A DNA stretch of 64,000 bases from CAUZIB01 sp963663925 (GTDB taxonomy: Bacteria > Acidobacteriota > Vicinamibacteria > Vicinamibacterales > UBA8438). This document shows positions 26,799 to 36,083 of this stretch, piece by piece. The stretch lies in contig OZ250139.1 of the NCBI GenBank assembly GCA_965237405.1, positions 806,001-870,000 on the forward strand, in the 5' to 3' direction. Within the stretch, counting starts at the first letter, position 1. Each line of letters begins with the position of its first letter. Under the pieces are notes generated by a model. It searched no databases and was not told the origin of the DNA. It saw only the letters and a program-made list of their open reading frames with translations. The translations under genes and the position numbers were made by a program.

Positions 26799-27894
26799 CG
26801 TTTCGAGCGGCCTGTTCGAATACTTTGAGGGTTTCTTGTGCGGCCCGTGTCCAACGGAACGAAGGAACGAGTGTCGCGCTGAGCTCACGTTGTCGAGCGT
26901 GGGCCGATTCATCGACGAGGAGCTGGGTGATGGCGTGAGCCGTAGCGGTCACGTCGCGTACGGGAACGAAAACCGCTGCGTTCCGGTACAGCTCACGCGC
27001 GACCGGGGTATCCGCAACGACTACCGGCACGCCGGCAAACATGGCTTCCAGCGGAGTGAGACCGAACCCCTCGTATTCGGACAGAAACGCGAAGACCCGA
27101 GACTGCTGATAGAGCGCGGCAAGCTCCCGCTCAGGCAGATACGATCGAAGCGAAATACGGTGTCCAGTTCCGGTTGCGGCGATTAGCGCTGGAAGATCGA
27201 TCGGCGGGTAGGTGCGGTCGTCGCCGACCAGCACGAGTCTCGCCTCCGGAACCGTCCGGCAGACCTTTGCGAAGGCAGATACAAGGGTCGGGACGTGGCG
27301 CCGGTTGAAGATCGATCCGACGAATAAGACAAGGGGTATCGATGGCGGCTGGTGCAGTACCGTTGGCACGCGTATTCCCGAACGAACGACATGTACGCGG
27401 CTGGTCGGTACGTCAAAGAACCTGAGGATTTCGTCGCGCGAGAACTGTGAGACCGCTATGACAGCCCTGGCGCGCGCCAGAGTTCGCGCGGCCAATACGC
27501 GTCGCCGCAGGCCTTCGCGCCACCGGAACCATTCGGGGTGGGCCATGAACGATACATCGTGCATGGTTACGACGAACGGCACTACGATTCGAAGAGGGGC
27601 GGAGTAGGCCGGTGCGAAGAAGAGGTCGAGGCTGTCGCTGTTGATGGCGGCGGCGAGATCGAGCTGCTCCCACCAGACTCCCGAACGGCCAGCTATCGCC
27701 CGATGACGAAACCCAGGGATTTCTTCGATTGGTCGACCAGTAATCGTCAGATCGGTGGTTTCACCGGGCGTGTAGATAACGAACTCGTGAGCGACGGTGT
27801 CCGAGGCAGCCCATTGGGACAGCAGCTCGTCGAGGTAACGTCCTACGCCAGTACGCTTTCCGAGCAATTCATGTCCGTCTATACCGACGCGCAT
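26791..27894 (-). CDS. Glycosyltransferase family 4
   Basis: GT-B enzyme beginning MRVGIDGHELLGKRTGVGRY, a start common to mannosyl- or rhamnosyl-transferases of O-antigen and EPS clusters. The C-terminal half holds VLFVGSIFNRRHVPTLVSAF (~182) and FLSEYEGFGLTPLEAMFAGV (~266), the GT4 donor-binding region. Length 367 aa. It is separated by 18 bases from the upstream GT4 and overlaps the downstream GT2. Confidence 0.88.
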   Translation of the reverse strand: MRVGIDGHELLGKRTGVGRYLDELLSQWAASDTVAHEFVIYTPGETTDLTITGRPIEEIPGFRHRAIAGRSGVWWEQLDLAAAINSDSLDLFFAPAYSAPLRIVVPFVVTMHDVSFMAHPEWFRWREGLRRRVLAARTLARARAVIAVSQFSRDEILRFFDVPTSRVHVVRSGIRVPTVLHQPPSIPLVLFVGSIFNRRHVPTLVSAFAKVCRTVPEARLVLVGDDRTYPPIDLPALIAATGTGHRISLRSYLPERELAALYQQSRVFAFLSEYEGFGLTPLEAMFAGVPVVVADTPVARELYRNAAVFVPVRDVTATAHAITQLLVDESAHARQRELSATLVPSFRWTRAAQETLKVFEQAARNDG

Positions 27895-27912
27895 AGTCTT
27901 AGCGGAGCCAGC

Positions 27913-29046
27913 TCATCCTGTTGTTGACATTGGCGTTTTGCGTCGTTTTTCACAGGTAGTCTGGTACGCCTGTCGGAGGGCGACTGCCGACGCCTTCCAG
28001 GTGAAACGGGCAACTTGCTGGAATCCTCGCTCAACGCATGCCTGCGCAAACGGGTGGTCGGAAAGCATGCGTTCGATCGCGCGCGCGATCTCCACAGGCT
28101 CCATTGGGTCCACCACCAAACCGGCTTCGCCCACAACCTCTGGAAGGGCACCGCGATTCGATACCACAACGGGGACGCCGATCGTCATCGCTTCGACGGC
28201 TGGAAGTCCGAATCCCTCGTGAAGTGAAGGGAGCACGAGGACCGCTGCGTCTTCATACATTCTGCGCAGGGTGGCGGGGTCAAGGTATCCGGTGCAGCGA
28301 ACGCGATCCTTCAGAGGTGGGTGCTCGAGTCTGTCGATCCAATCTGGTGAGCGTGAGGTCGGTGGGCCGGCAAGCACCAGAGCCGGGCACTTCGCGGCGT
28401 GGCGTTCGAGTAGCACAACGTACGCGTCCAGCAATCGGCCGATGTTCTTGCGTGGTGCTAGGGTCCCGACGAACAGCACGTGCCCATGTTCCGGCCAGTC
28501 CGGTCTGGGTGTCCAGTCCGGTGCGCCGTTGTAGCAGACCGAAATCTTGTCAGTCGGAACACCAAGGCGTCGGGAGACCTCCGACGCCGTGAAGGCCGAC
28601 GGTACGATGACCTGGTCAGCGCGTTTCACGTGATGCTTTACGAGATTCGGGTAGTCGCGCTGAATCTCGGCCTCGGCATGGTCCGGGTGATCCAGAAAAT
28701 CAAGGTCGTGAACCGTGACTATTTGCCGGGCGCTTCGGGTTGGGATCAAGAGCGGGTGTGGCGAGTGAACGACGTCGTAACTATGACCGGTGAGCCACTC
28801 GATCGGTGGCCAGCCGAGTTGGTGCCACGCGAAATTCAGTAGGCTGACAGGGACGCGACCATCGTAGCTCCGTACGGACGGCCGAATTAGTCCGAGCCGA
28901 TCCTTCCAGGAGCTACTGAAGACGGTGAGGTCGATCGCCGAGGCGTCGCCATCGCCGTCGGCGAGCACCGAGACCAGGGAGTGAATCCACTCTCCAACCC
29001 CTGTTCGCTGGCGCAGCGCCGGTCGATAGTCAATCAGGACACGCAC
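27913..29046 (-). CDS. Glycosyltransferase family 4, first gene of the leftward polysaccharide arm
   Basis: GT-B glycosyltransferase; N-terminus VRVLIDYRPALRQRTGVGEW, donor domain VLFVGTLAPRKNIGRLLDAY (~185) and LPSLHEGFGLPAVEAMTIGV (~275). The GTG at 29046 fits the family start. An ATG at 29088 is also in frame, but that segment is encoded by the 21-bp palindrome. The GGGAG before the GTG uses the last bases of the palindrome, so the hairpin could mask the ribosome site. Length 377 aa. Confidence 0.85.
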   Translation of the reverse strand: MRVLIDYRPALRQRTGVGEWIHSLVSVLADGDGDASAIDLTVFSSSWKDRLGLIRPSVRSYDGRVPVSLLNFAWHQLGWPPIEWLTGHSYDVVHSPHPLLIPTRSARQIVTVHDLDFLDHPDHAEAEIQRDYPNLVKHHVKRADQVIVPSAFTASEVSRRLGVPTDKISVCYNGAPDWTPRPDWPEHGHVLFVGTLAPRKNIGRLLDAYVVLLERHAAKCPALVLAGPPTSRSPDWIDRLEHPPLKDRVRCTGYLDPATLRRMYEDAAVLVLPSLHEGFGLPAVEAMTIGVPVVVSNRGALPEVVGEAGLVVDPMEPVEIARAIERMLSDHPFAQACVERGFQQVARFTWKASAVALRQAYQTTCEKRRKTPMSTTG

Positions 29047-29051
29047 TAACT

Positions 29052-29096
29052 CCCGGGCGATGGTAGCACACCTTCGGTGTGCTACCATCGCCCGGG
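29052..29096. promoter_or_regulatory. Perfect 21-bp palindrome between divergent polysaccharide arms
   Basis: CCCGGGCGATGGTAGCACACC at 29052-29072 is mirrored exactly by 29076-29096 with a 3-base loop (its middle is the tract GATGGTAGCACACC). It ends only five bases from the GTG of the leftward glycosyltransferase operon and lies 110 bases before ugd. It could be an operator, a 5'-leader hairpin that hides the ribosome site, or a cruciform. No T-tract follows on either strand, which argues against a terminator. Confidence 0.75.
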
Positions 29097-29206
29097 ATGA
29101 ATACAGGATTCGTATAAGTCCTTGAAATGCAATGTCTTGACAGGATGACCATGGCCTGTGGTACGGTTAACGGCTTGACGGTTGGAGCTGAGCGGAGCCG
29201 AGCGGG

Positions 29207-30502
29207 ATGAAGATCACGGTTGTGGGCACCGGGTATGTCGGGTTGGTCGTTGGTGCCTGTTTCGCGGAGAACGGCAACGACGTGGTTTGCGTGGACAACG
29301 ACGCAGCCAAGGTGCGTGTGCTCAAGCGCGGCCTAATCCCAATCTACGAACCGGGCCTCGAAGAACTCGTTTCCAGAAATCAGCGTGAAAAGCGGCTTAG
29401 GTTCACGACGGCACTGGCGCGATCCGTTCGCGCGTCCGAGGTGATTTTCATCGCAGTCGGGACGCCGGAAGGCGAGGATGGCTCTCCGGACCTTACGCAT
29501 GTTCTTAGCGTGGCCCGTGATCTCGCGAAGGCGATGAATGGCTATAAGGTAATTGTGGTGAAGAGCACCGTTCCAGTCGGCACGTCGGCGAAGCTCCGTG
29601 ATGTTATCCGTCGTGAAACGGCTCACCCGTTCAGTGTGGTCAGTAACCCCGAGTTCCTTAAAGAGGGCGCGGCCATCGATGACTTCATGCGCCCTGACCG
29701 CGTTATCGTTGGCGTCGAAGACCCCCGTGCCCAGCAGTTGATGCGTGGGTTGTATACGCCGTTTACCCGTACGGGTGCGCCGATCATGATGATGGATTGC
29801 GCGAGCGCCGAATTGGCCAAGTACGCAGCCAATGGCATGCTCGCGACGCGAATTTCTTTCATGAACGAGATCGCCAACATCTGCGAGCGTGTGGGAGCGA
29901 ACGTGGACGAGGTGCGGCGGGCGATTGGGGTCGATCGTCGAATTGGCACGGCGTTCCTGTTTCCGGGTGTTGGGTATGGTGGCAGCTGCTTTCCCAAGGA
30001 CGTGAGGGCCTTGATTAAGTCGGCACATGAAGTTGGGTATTCGTTCAGTATCCTCAGCTCAGTCGAAACGGTGAACGAGCGGCAAAAACTTCGACTCGTA
30101 GAGAAGATGCGCGATCACTTCGGGACGCTTATGGGCAAAACGATCGCGCTCTGGGGCCTGGCATTCAAGCCTCGGACCGACGACATGCGCGAGGCTCCGT
30201 CGCTGGTGATCGCTCATTCGATTCTCGCCGATGGCGGCAGTGTGAAGGCCTACGATCCCGAGTGTGAAAAGAGTGCCCGCGCAATATTTGGAACGAAGGT
30301 TGGGTTTGTGCGACAGTCCTACGAAGCGCTTATCGGTGCCGACGCCCTCGCGATCGTGACGGAGTGGAACGAGTTTCGCGAGCCCGACTTCGCGCGCATG
30401 CGCTCGTTGATGCGGTCGCCGGTGATCTTCGATGGGCGAAACTTGTTCACGACCGAACAAATGCAGGCCGAAGGCTTTACTTACTACTCGGTAGGGAGGT
30501 AA
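29207..30502 (+). CDS. ugd: UDP-glucose 6-dehydrogenase
   Basis: Oxidises UDP-glucose to UDP-glucuronate with two NAD+. The N-terminal Rossmann motif is MKITVVGTGYVGLVVGACFA. The middle has VKSTVPVGTSAKLRD and NPEFLKEGAAIDDFMRPDRV in two stretches. The catalytic cysteine sits in FPGVGYGGSCFPKDVRALI (~residue 262). Length 431 aa. It feeds the UDP-xylose synthase in the opposite arm and is translationally coupled to galE (TAATG). Confidence 0.95.
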   Translation: MKITVVGTGYVGLVVGACFAENGNDVVCVDNDAAKVRVLKRGLIPIYEPGLEELVSRNQREKRLRFTTALARSVRASEVIFIAVGTPEGEDGSPDLTHVLSVARDLAKAMNGYKVIVVKSTVPVGTSAKLRDVIRRETAHPFSVVSNPEFLKEGAAIDDFMRPDRVIVGVEDPRAQQLMRGLYTPFTRTGAPIMMMDCASAELAKYAANGMLATRISFMNEIANICERVGANVDEVRRAIGVDRRIGTAFLFPGVGYGGSCFPKDVRALIKSAHEVGYSFSILSSVETVNERQKLRLVEKMRDHFGTLMGKTIALWGLAFKPRTDDMREAPSLVIAHSILADGGSVKAYDPECEKSARAIFGTKVGFVRQSYEALIGADALAIVTEWNEFREPDFARMRSLMRSPVIFDGRNLFTTEQMQAEGFTYYSVGR

Positions 30503-31494
30503 TGGGCGCGGTCCTGGTGACCGGCGGCGCCGGGTACATCGGCAGTCATACCGTTCGTGCGCTTCGCGACGCCGGGATGGACGTGGTTGTGCTCGACAGT
30601 CTGGTTGCCGGGCACCGCGAAGCGGTACCCGACGTGCCGCTAGTCGAGGCAGACATCTCGGATGTCGGAGTCGTTCGCGAGACCATCCGCCGCTACGGCG
30701 TTACCGCGGCTATGCATTTTGCGGCGTTTTTGTCGGTAGGTGAGTCGGTTCGCGCACCGGCCATCTACTACGCCAACAACGTCGCGAAGACCCTTGCGCT
30801 GCTCGAGACCTTTGTCCAGGAGTCTGTCGAGCGATTGGTGTTCTCATCGACCGCCGCGGTCTATGGGGAGCCCCGAGAGACACCGATTCGTGAGGACCAT
30901 CCTACCGAGCCGATCAATGCCTATGGCGAAACGAAGCTCGCCGTGGAGCGAGCCCTTCCGCACTTCGCTCGTGCCCACGGAGTGCGGTCGGTAAGCCTCA
31001 GGTACTTCAACGCGGCCGGGGCCGATCCCTCCGGTCTGATTGGCGAGGACCATGATCCTGAGTTTCATCTGATTCCCCGAACGCTTGGCGCAGTGACCGA
31101 CGGAGCGATGGTGGATATCTACGGTGCCGATTACCCAACTCCAGACGGTACGTGCGTGCGCGACTACGTCCATGTGTGTGACCTGGCCGACGCCCACGTG
31201 CTGGCGTTGCGTGGGCTCGAGGCGGGGAAGGTGTCTGGCGCCTACAATCTCGGTAATGGGTACGGCTACTCGGTTAAGGATGTTGTGGCTGCGGTCGATC
31301 GGGTAACCGGCGGCAAAGTTCGCTCGCGGGTTGTTGCGCGCAGAGCGGGGGACCCGGCGGTACTGTTGGCGTCGAGTGCGCAAGCGCGGAGTGAGCTTGG
31401 GTGGTCGCCGCGCTTCGAGGAGATCGATGTGATCGTTCGCACTGCGTGGGACTGGCATCGCTCTCACCCGAACGGGTATCGGAGCGGCGTATGA
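30502..31494 (+). CDS. galE: UDP-glucose 4-epimerase
   Basis: Interconverts UDP-glucose and UDP-galactose. NAD motif VTGGAGYIGSHTVRALRDAG (~5-24); catalytic SSTAAVYGEP and YGETK (~116-145); C-terminal YNLGNGYGYSVKDVV. The ATG at 30502 shares its A with the Ugd stop and follows GGGAGG, so the longer in-frame reading from 30364 is rejected. Length 330 aa. An ATGA overlap couples it to the downstream ABC exporter. Confidence 0.95.
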   Translation: MGAVLVTGGAGYIGSHTVRALRDAGMDVVVLDSLVAGHREAVPDVPLVEADISDVGVVRETIRRYGVTAAMHFAAFLSVGESVRAPAIYYANNVAKTLALLETFVQESVERLVFSSTAAVYGEPRETPIREDHPTEPINAYGETKLAVERALPHFARAHGVRSVSLRYFNAAGADPSGLIGEDHDPEFHLIPRTLGAVTDGAMVDIYGADYPTPDGTCVRDYVHVCDLADAHVLALRGLEAGKVSGAYNLGNGYGYSVKDVVAAVDRVTGGKVRSRVVARRAGDPAVLLASSAQARSELGWSPRFEEIDVIVRTAWDWHRSHPNGYRSGV

Positions 31495-33281
31495 AAACGG
31501 TTGTGCGACTGTGGCGTTACGCCGTGCCGCACCGGGGCCGTCTGCTCGCCGCCGCCGCTGCGATGATTATCTACGCTGGTGCCTCGGGCGGACTTGCCTA
31601 TCAGTTTAAACCGATTATAGATAACGTCCTACCGCACCAGGCTGGTCTCGCGGCGGTGTTCACCGCCATTATCGGATTCAGCGTCTTCAAGGGGCTGGGC
31701 GCGTACTTCTCTGTCTATCTTATGACCGACGTCGGCGAGAGTTTGGTCAGGGACCTGCGTGGCCAACTGTTCGGCCACATCCTCGGTCAGTCGGCTGCGT
31801 TCTTTTCCCGTCAGACAACGGGGTCGTTGATGTCACGGACGACAAACGACATCAATCGGATTCAGCAGGTCGCGTCACAGACAGTCGGTGATCTGTTGCG
31901 CGAGTCGGTCACACTGGTGGCATACGCCGGTCTGCTCGTGTACTACGATCCTGGGCTAGCCCTTGTATGCGTGACTGGAGCACCGTTGGTCGTGTATCCG
32001 CTCATTCGTCTCGGTCAGCGCGTGCGACGGACAACCCGGCGAAGTCAGGAAGAGCAGGCGCACCTGTTTCACATAACCGCTGAGGCATTCGCCGGCCACC
32101 GCATCGTGAAGGCGTTCGGCGGCGAGTTCTACGAGCGACAGCGGTTCGACCGGGCCGCCAACGATCTATATCGCATCAATATGAAGGTCACGAGCACGTT
32201 TTCAGTGCTGCCACCGCTCATGGAATGGCTTGGTGCGTTTGGCATCGTGGCGGTTCTCTACTACGGCACCAGCGAGATCGCATCTGGGAACCTAACGTCG
32301 GGCGAGTTCACTTCGTTCGTGGCCGCGCTCTTACTGATGTATGGTCCTATCAAGAAGCTCAGCCGCGTAAACGCAAGCATCCAGCAGGCAATCGCCGCAT
32401 CGGAGCGCGTGTTTGAGATTCTGGATACTCATACCGAAGCCCGCGATCGATCCGGTGCGAAGCCACTAGCGCAGCTGAGCGAAGACATCAGGTTCGACAA
32501 CGTGAGCTTCTCGTATGGCGACGGCGGGTCGGAAGAAATTCTCCGTGGTGTTTCGTTCACCGTCCGCGTCGGACAGGTCGTCGCGATCGTCGGTCTGAGT
32601 GGTGCCGGCAAGACGACACTAGTTAACCTTATACCACGGTTCTTCGATCCGACCGATGGATCGATTACGGTAGATGGAGTTGATCTGAACGATGTCACGA
32701 TCGACTCTCTCCGCAAGCAGATCGGAATCGTGACTCAGGAGACCATCCTTTTCGACGACACTGTGGCCAACAACATCGGATACGCGGCGCCGCATGCGAC
32801 TCGTACGATGATCGAGGTGGCCGCGCGAGCGGCGCACGCACACGAGTTTATCGAAAGCCTGCCGGAAGGGTATGACACGTTAATTGGCGAACGCGGACAG
32901 CGGCTATCGGGCGGACAGCGTCAGCGACTGGCGATCGCGCGGGCGCTCCTCAAGAACTCGCCGATCCTTATTCTCGACGAGGCGACATCTTCGCTCGATG
33001 CAGAATCCGAGTTGCTTGTGCAGGCCGCGCTCGCGAAGCTAATGATGAATCGAACGTCTTTCGTGATCGCGCACCGGCTGTCGACAGTTCGACGGGCGGA
33101 CGCGATCATCGTGCTCGATCATGGGCGGGTCGTAGAGTGCGGGTGCCACGAAGAGCTTCTGTCGAAGGCCGACAGCTTGTACGCGAAGCTCTATTCGCTG
33201 CAGTTATTGGACCGTAGTGGCGCCGATGACCTAGTCGCGACCGGCCCGCAACCACCGGAATCGGAACAGGATGCTCGATGA
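31491..33281 (+). CDS. msbA: ABC exporter (MsbA/lipid-flippase type)
   Basis: Fused half-transporter: six predicted transmembrane helices in residues ~15-310, then an ATPase domain with Walker A GLSGAGKTTLVNLIPRF (~368), the ABC signature LSGGQRQRLAIARALL (~472) and Walker B ILILDEATSSLDAESELLVQ. Length 596 aa is typical of MsbA, which flips lipid A-core across the inner membrane. In this location it may instead export lipid-linked glycan made by the neighbouring enzymes; the sequence cannot tell these apart. ATGA overlaps couple it to both galE and yicC. Confidence 0.88.
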   Translation: MKTVVRLWRYAVPHRGRLLAAAAAMIIYAGASGGLAYQFKPIIDNVLPHQAGLAAVFTAIIGFSVFKGLGAYFSVYLMTDVGESLVRDLRGQLFGHILGQSAAFFSRQTTGSLMSRTTNDINRIQQVASQTVGDLLRESVTLVAYAGLLVYYDPGLALVCVTGAPLVVYPLIRLGQRVRRTTRRSQEEQAHLFHITAEAFAGHRIVKAFGGEFYERQRFDRAANDLYRINMKVTSTFSVLPPLMEWLGAFGIVAVLYYGTSEIASGNLTSGEFTSFVAALLLMYGPIKKLSRVNASIQQAIAASERVFEILDTHTEARDRSGAKPLAQLSEDIRFDNVSFSYGDGGSEEILRGVSFTVRVGQVVAIVGLSGAGKTTLVNLIPRFFDPTDGSITVDGVDLNDVTIDSLRKQIGIVTQETILFDDTVANNIGYAAPHATRTMIEVAARAAHAHEFIESLPEGYDTLIGERGQRLSGGQRQRLAIARALLKNSPILILDEATSSLDAESELLVQAALAKLMMNRTSFVIAHRLSTVRRADAIIVLDHGRVVECGCHEELLSKADSLYAKLYSLQLLDRSGADDLVATGPQPPESEQDAR

Positions 33282-34165
33282 TCAAGTCGATGACGGGATT
33301 TGCCACCTTGACGCGCGAAGATGACGATTCGCTGATTACTGTGACGGTCAAGAGCGTCAATCATCGCTATCTCGACCTGCAGATCAGAGCGCCGCAGGCG
33401 CTCGGGGGGGTCGAAGTTACACTTCGGTCGCTGGTTAAGCGGCACGTCGCTCGCGGGCGGGTCGATCTTGCAGTGATGGTGCGCATAAAGGCTCCGCCAC
33501 GGGTTGAGCTGGACGTCAACGAGTCACTGATGGCGGCGTTGTCTAAGGCAGCAGCCGCCGCCACTGCGAGTGGCCTAGCGGGGGGAGCGCTCACTGCTGG
33601 TGACTTGCTAAGGTGTCCCCAGGTTGTGACGGTACGCGAGCTATCCACCGAGGAATCGACGTGGAAAGGAGTCGGTCAGGAGGTTATGCGGGCGGTGGAA
33701 ACCGCCCTCGTCGAGCTCGATGAGATGCGACGTCAGGAGGGCGAGTTTCTCGCGACGGATCTGGAGGAACGGGCTACGGCGCTTGGCGTGCTGGTCGACG
33801 GGGTTGTCTCGGAGGCCGAGACTGGAGAGGGGGCTCTCCGAGAGCGGTTGCTGGCCCGCGTGGCAGAGATCGAGACACAGGTGGACGTCGAGCCGGTGAT
33901 GGTCGCACAGGAGGTCGTGCGATGGGCCGCCAGGTCGGACATCCACGAGGAAGTGACCCGACTTCGTGGCCACTTGGACCATATGAGAGTGCTATCTATA
34001 GCGGCAGCGCCCTGCGGCCGAAAGCTAGACTTCCTCGTGCAGGAGATGAATCGCGAAGTCAACACGATCGGCTTAAAGGGCGAAGGTCGAGCGATGGCTG
34101 AGCTGGTCGTCGCCGCGAAGGCAGAAATCGAGAAGCTGCGCGAGCAGATTCAGAACGTGGAGTAG
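33278..34165 (+). CDS. yicC: YicC/YloC family endoribonuclease
   Basis: Member of the YicC family, recently recognised as RNA-cleaving proteins. Starts MIKSMTGFATLTREDDDSLI, with VKSVNHRYLDLQIRAP (~29) as the family signature and a C-terminal GRKLDFLVQEMNREVNTIGL (~246) followed by the KAEIEKLREQIQNVE end. Length 295 aa. It overlaps the ABC exporter stop (ATGA) and is followed 2 bases later by gmk, its usual partner in many bacteria. Confidence 0.92.
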   Translation: MIKSMTGFATLTREDDDSLITVTVKSVNHRYLDLQIRAPQALGGVEVTLRSLVKRHVARGRVDLAVMVRIKAPPRVELDVNESLMAALSKAAAAATASGLAGGALTAGDLLRCPQVVTVRELSTEESTWKGVGQEVMRAVETALVELDEMRRQEGEFLATDLEERATALGVLVDGVVSEAETGEGALRERLLARVAEIETQVDVEPVMVAQEVVRWAARSDIHEEVTRLRGHLDHMRVLSIAAAPCGRKLDFLVQEMNREVNTIGLKGEGRAMAELVVAAKAEIEKLREQIQNVE

Positions 34166-34167
34166 TC

Positions 34168-34809
34168 GTGGAGGATCAACTCGGTAGTTTGCGACCGGGG
34201 CATCTTTTTGTCGTTTCGGCACCGTCGGGCACGGGCAAGACGACCCTGGTGCAAAGACTCGTGACACGGGTCCCCGGTATAGTGATGTCGAGGTCGTACA
34301 CCTCACGACCGCCTCGAGTCGGCGAGGTTGATGGAGTCGACTATAATTTCATTAGCGCTCAACGGTTTACCGAGATGGTCAAGGCTGATGCCTTCCTGGA
34401 GTGGGCGACAGTCTTCGGTTATTGCTATGGGACCAGCGCAGCTGATACTGACGCGCACCGGCGGGCGGGTCGAGACGTCGTGCTTGTCATCGATGTCCAA
34501 GGCGCCGCGCAGGTTCGCAACCGCACCGGCGACGTAGTCAGTATTTTTGTTATGCCTCCATCGTATCAGGAGCTCAAGCACCGACTTTGGCGGCGCAGCA
34601 ACGTGGGTGACAGCGAGGGGCAACTGCAGCGTCGCCTCGATATCGCGCGCCACGAGGTCGAGACGCGTACCGTTTATGACTACGGGGTCGTCAACGACGA
34701 CCTGGATCGGTGCGTCAACTCGCTAGAGTGCATCGTCATGGCGGAGCGTGCGCGCATACTGGCTGTCGCTGATCAAATGACAGACATCGCTCGGACCTTC
34801 AGCGAGTAA
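34168..34809 (+). CDS. gmk: Guanylate kinase
   Basis: Phosphorylates GMP to GDP. P-loop LFVVSAPSGTGKTTLVQRLV (~13-32), GMP-binding SRSYTSRPPRVGEVDGVDYN (~44-63), and LVIDVQGAAQVRNR. Length 213 aa with a GTG start two bases past yicC. The rpoZ gene that often follows gmk is absent here: only 22 bases separate it from coaBC. Confidence 0.94.
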   Translation: MEDQLGSLRPGHLFVVSAPSGTGKTTLVQRLVTRVPGIVMSRSYTSRPPRVGEVDGVDYNFISAQRFTEMVKADAFLEWATVFGYCYGTSAADTDAHRRAGRDVVLVIDVQGAAQVRNRTGDVVSIFVMPPSYQELKHRLWRRSNVGDSEGQLQRRLDIARHEVETRTVYDYGVVNDDLDRCVNSLECIVMAERARILAVADQMTDIARTFSE

Positions 34810-34831
34810 GGCGCGCGCCCAAGCGATACCA

Positions 34832-36070
34832 ATGTCACTCATTGCTCTCGGCGTATCGGGTGGGATCGGTGCCTATAAGTCGGTAGAGGTCGCACGAGGA
34901 CTCCAGGAACACGGTCACGACGTCATGGCCGTCATGACGGACTCGGCGACGAAGTTCGTTGGCCCGTTGACGTTCGAGGCCATCACCAGGCGGCGCGTCG
35001 TCACCGACCAGTTTGAGGTTGGGGCGAATGCTGATATCCAGCACATCAAGTTGGCGTCCGAGATCGTTCTGCTCGTGGTCGCGCCGGCAACCGCCAATGT
35101 CATCGGGAAGTTTGCCAACGGCATCGCCGACGATTTTCTTTCAGCGTTGTATCTCGCAACGCCAGCGCCAGTGCTCGTGGCGCCGGCGATGAACAGCAAT
35201 ATGCTGGCCCACGCTGCGGTTCGGCGAAACCTCAACACAGTCGTGGAACATGGGGTAGGTATTGTCGAGCCGGGAGAGGGCTACCTGGCCTGCGGATGGG
35301 TCGGGAAGGGACGCTTGGCCGAGCCAGACGAAATCGTGTCAGCGGCCATGCAGATACTCAAACCAACTGGGAGCCTCGCTGGACGGTGTGTTGTCGTCAC
35401 GGCTGGTCCCACATGCGAAGACATCGATCCAGTTCGATTTCTTGGCAACCGTTCGACCGGGCGGATGGGGTTTGCGGTGGCCGTGGAGGCGATGGCCCGT
35501 GGGGCACGTGTCGTGCTCATTACCGGACCGACACTGCTCGATCCGCCGATGGGCGCCGAAATTCACCGTGTGCGGAGCGCGGACGAGATGCACATCGCGG
35601 TTACAGCGACCGTTGGCGAGGCCGATGCCGTTGTGATGGCGGCGGCCGTCTCCGATTATGCGCCGGCTGGAGGGCGGACTGCGGAGAAGATCGTGAAGAC
35701 CGATGGCAACATTGACTTGGAACTGCGACGCACTCCCGATATCCTGGCGGAGCTCGGTCAAGAGCGCGCGGACCGCGCTCGACCGATCCTTGTTGGGTTC
35801 TGCGCGGAAACATCCGAGCTCGTCGAGCGATCCCGCGCGAAGCTCGTGTCCAAGCGACTCGACTTGATCGTGGGCAACGACGTATCGCGGTTGGACGCCG
35901 GTTTCGCGGTTACCACGAACGCTGCGATGATCCTTTCGCGTTATGACGACGAGGTCGAGACCGTGCCTCTGGGGACCAAGCGGGCGCTTGCCTGCGTGAT
36001 TCTTGATCATGTCGAACGGTGTTTGGCCAGGTCCGCATCGTCGAGCAGTGTGTCCAGTACCCACCCTTGA
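34832..36070 (+). CDS. coaBC: Bifunctional phosphopantothenoylcysteine decarboxylase / phosphopantothenate-cysteine ligase
   Basis: Two consecutive steps of coenzyme A synthesis in one chain. The N-terminal FMN-dependent CoaC half runs to ~185 with GVSGGIGAYKSVEVARGLQ, APAMNSNML (~127) and the cysteine loop ACGWVGKGRLAEP (~155). The C-terminal CoaB half has VVTAGPTCEDIDPVRFLGNR and MAAAVSDYAPAG. Length 412 aa. It lies in the gmk-coaBC-udg run, same strand and short gaps. Confidence 0.94.
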   Translation: MSLIALGVSGGIGAYKSVEVARGLQEHGHDVMAVMTDSATKFVGPLTFEAITRRRVVTDQFEVGANADIQHIKLASEIVLLVVAPATANVIGKFANGIADDFLSALYLATPAPVLVAPAMNSNMLAHAAVRRNLNTVVEHGVGIVEPGEGYLACGWVGKGRLAEPDEIVSAAMQILKPTGSLAGRCVVVTAGPTCEDIDPVRFLGNRSTGRMGFAVAVEAMARGARVVLITGPTLLDPPMGAEIHRVRSADEMHIAVTATVGEADAVVMAAAVSDYAPAGGRTAEKIVKTDGNIDLELRRTPDILAELGQERADRARPILVGFCAETSELVERSRAKLVSKRLDLIVGNDVSRLDAGFAVTTNAAMILSRYDDEVETVPLGTKRALACVILDHVERCLARSASSSSVSSTHP

Positions 36071-36083
36071 CGCCAGGTCGCCC

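Noticed and set aside
29052..29096. Palindrome as a normal intrinsic terminator
   Set aside because: It lies in a divergent 5' region and has no T-tract on either strand.
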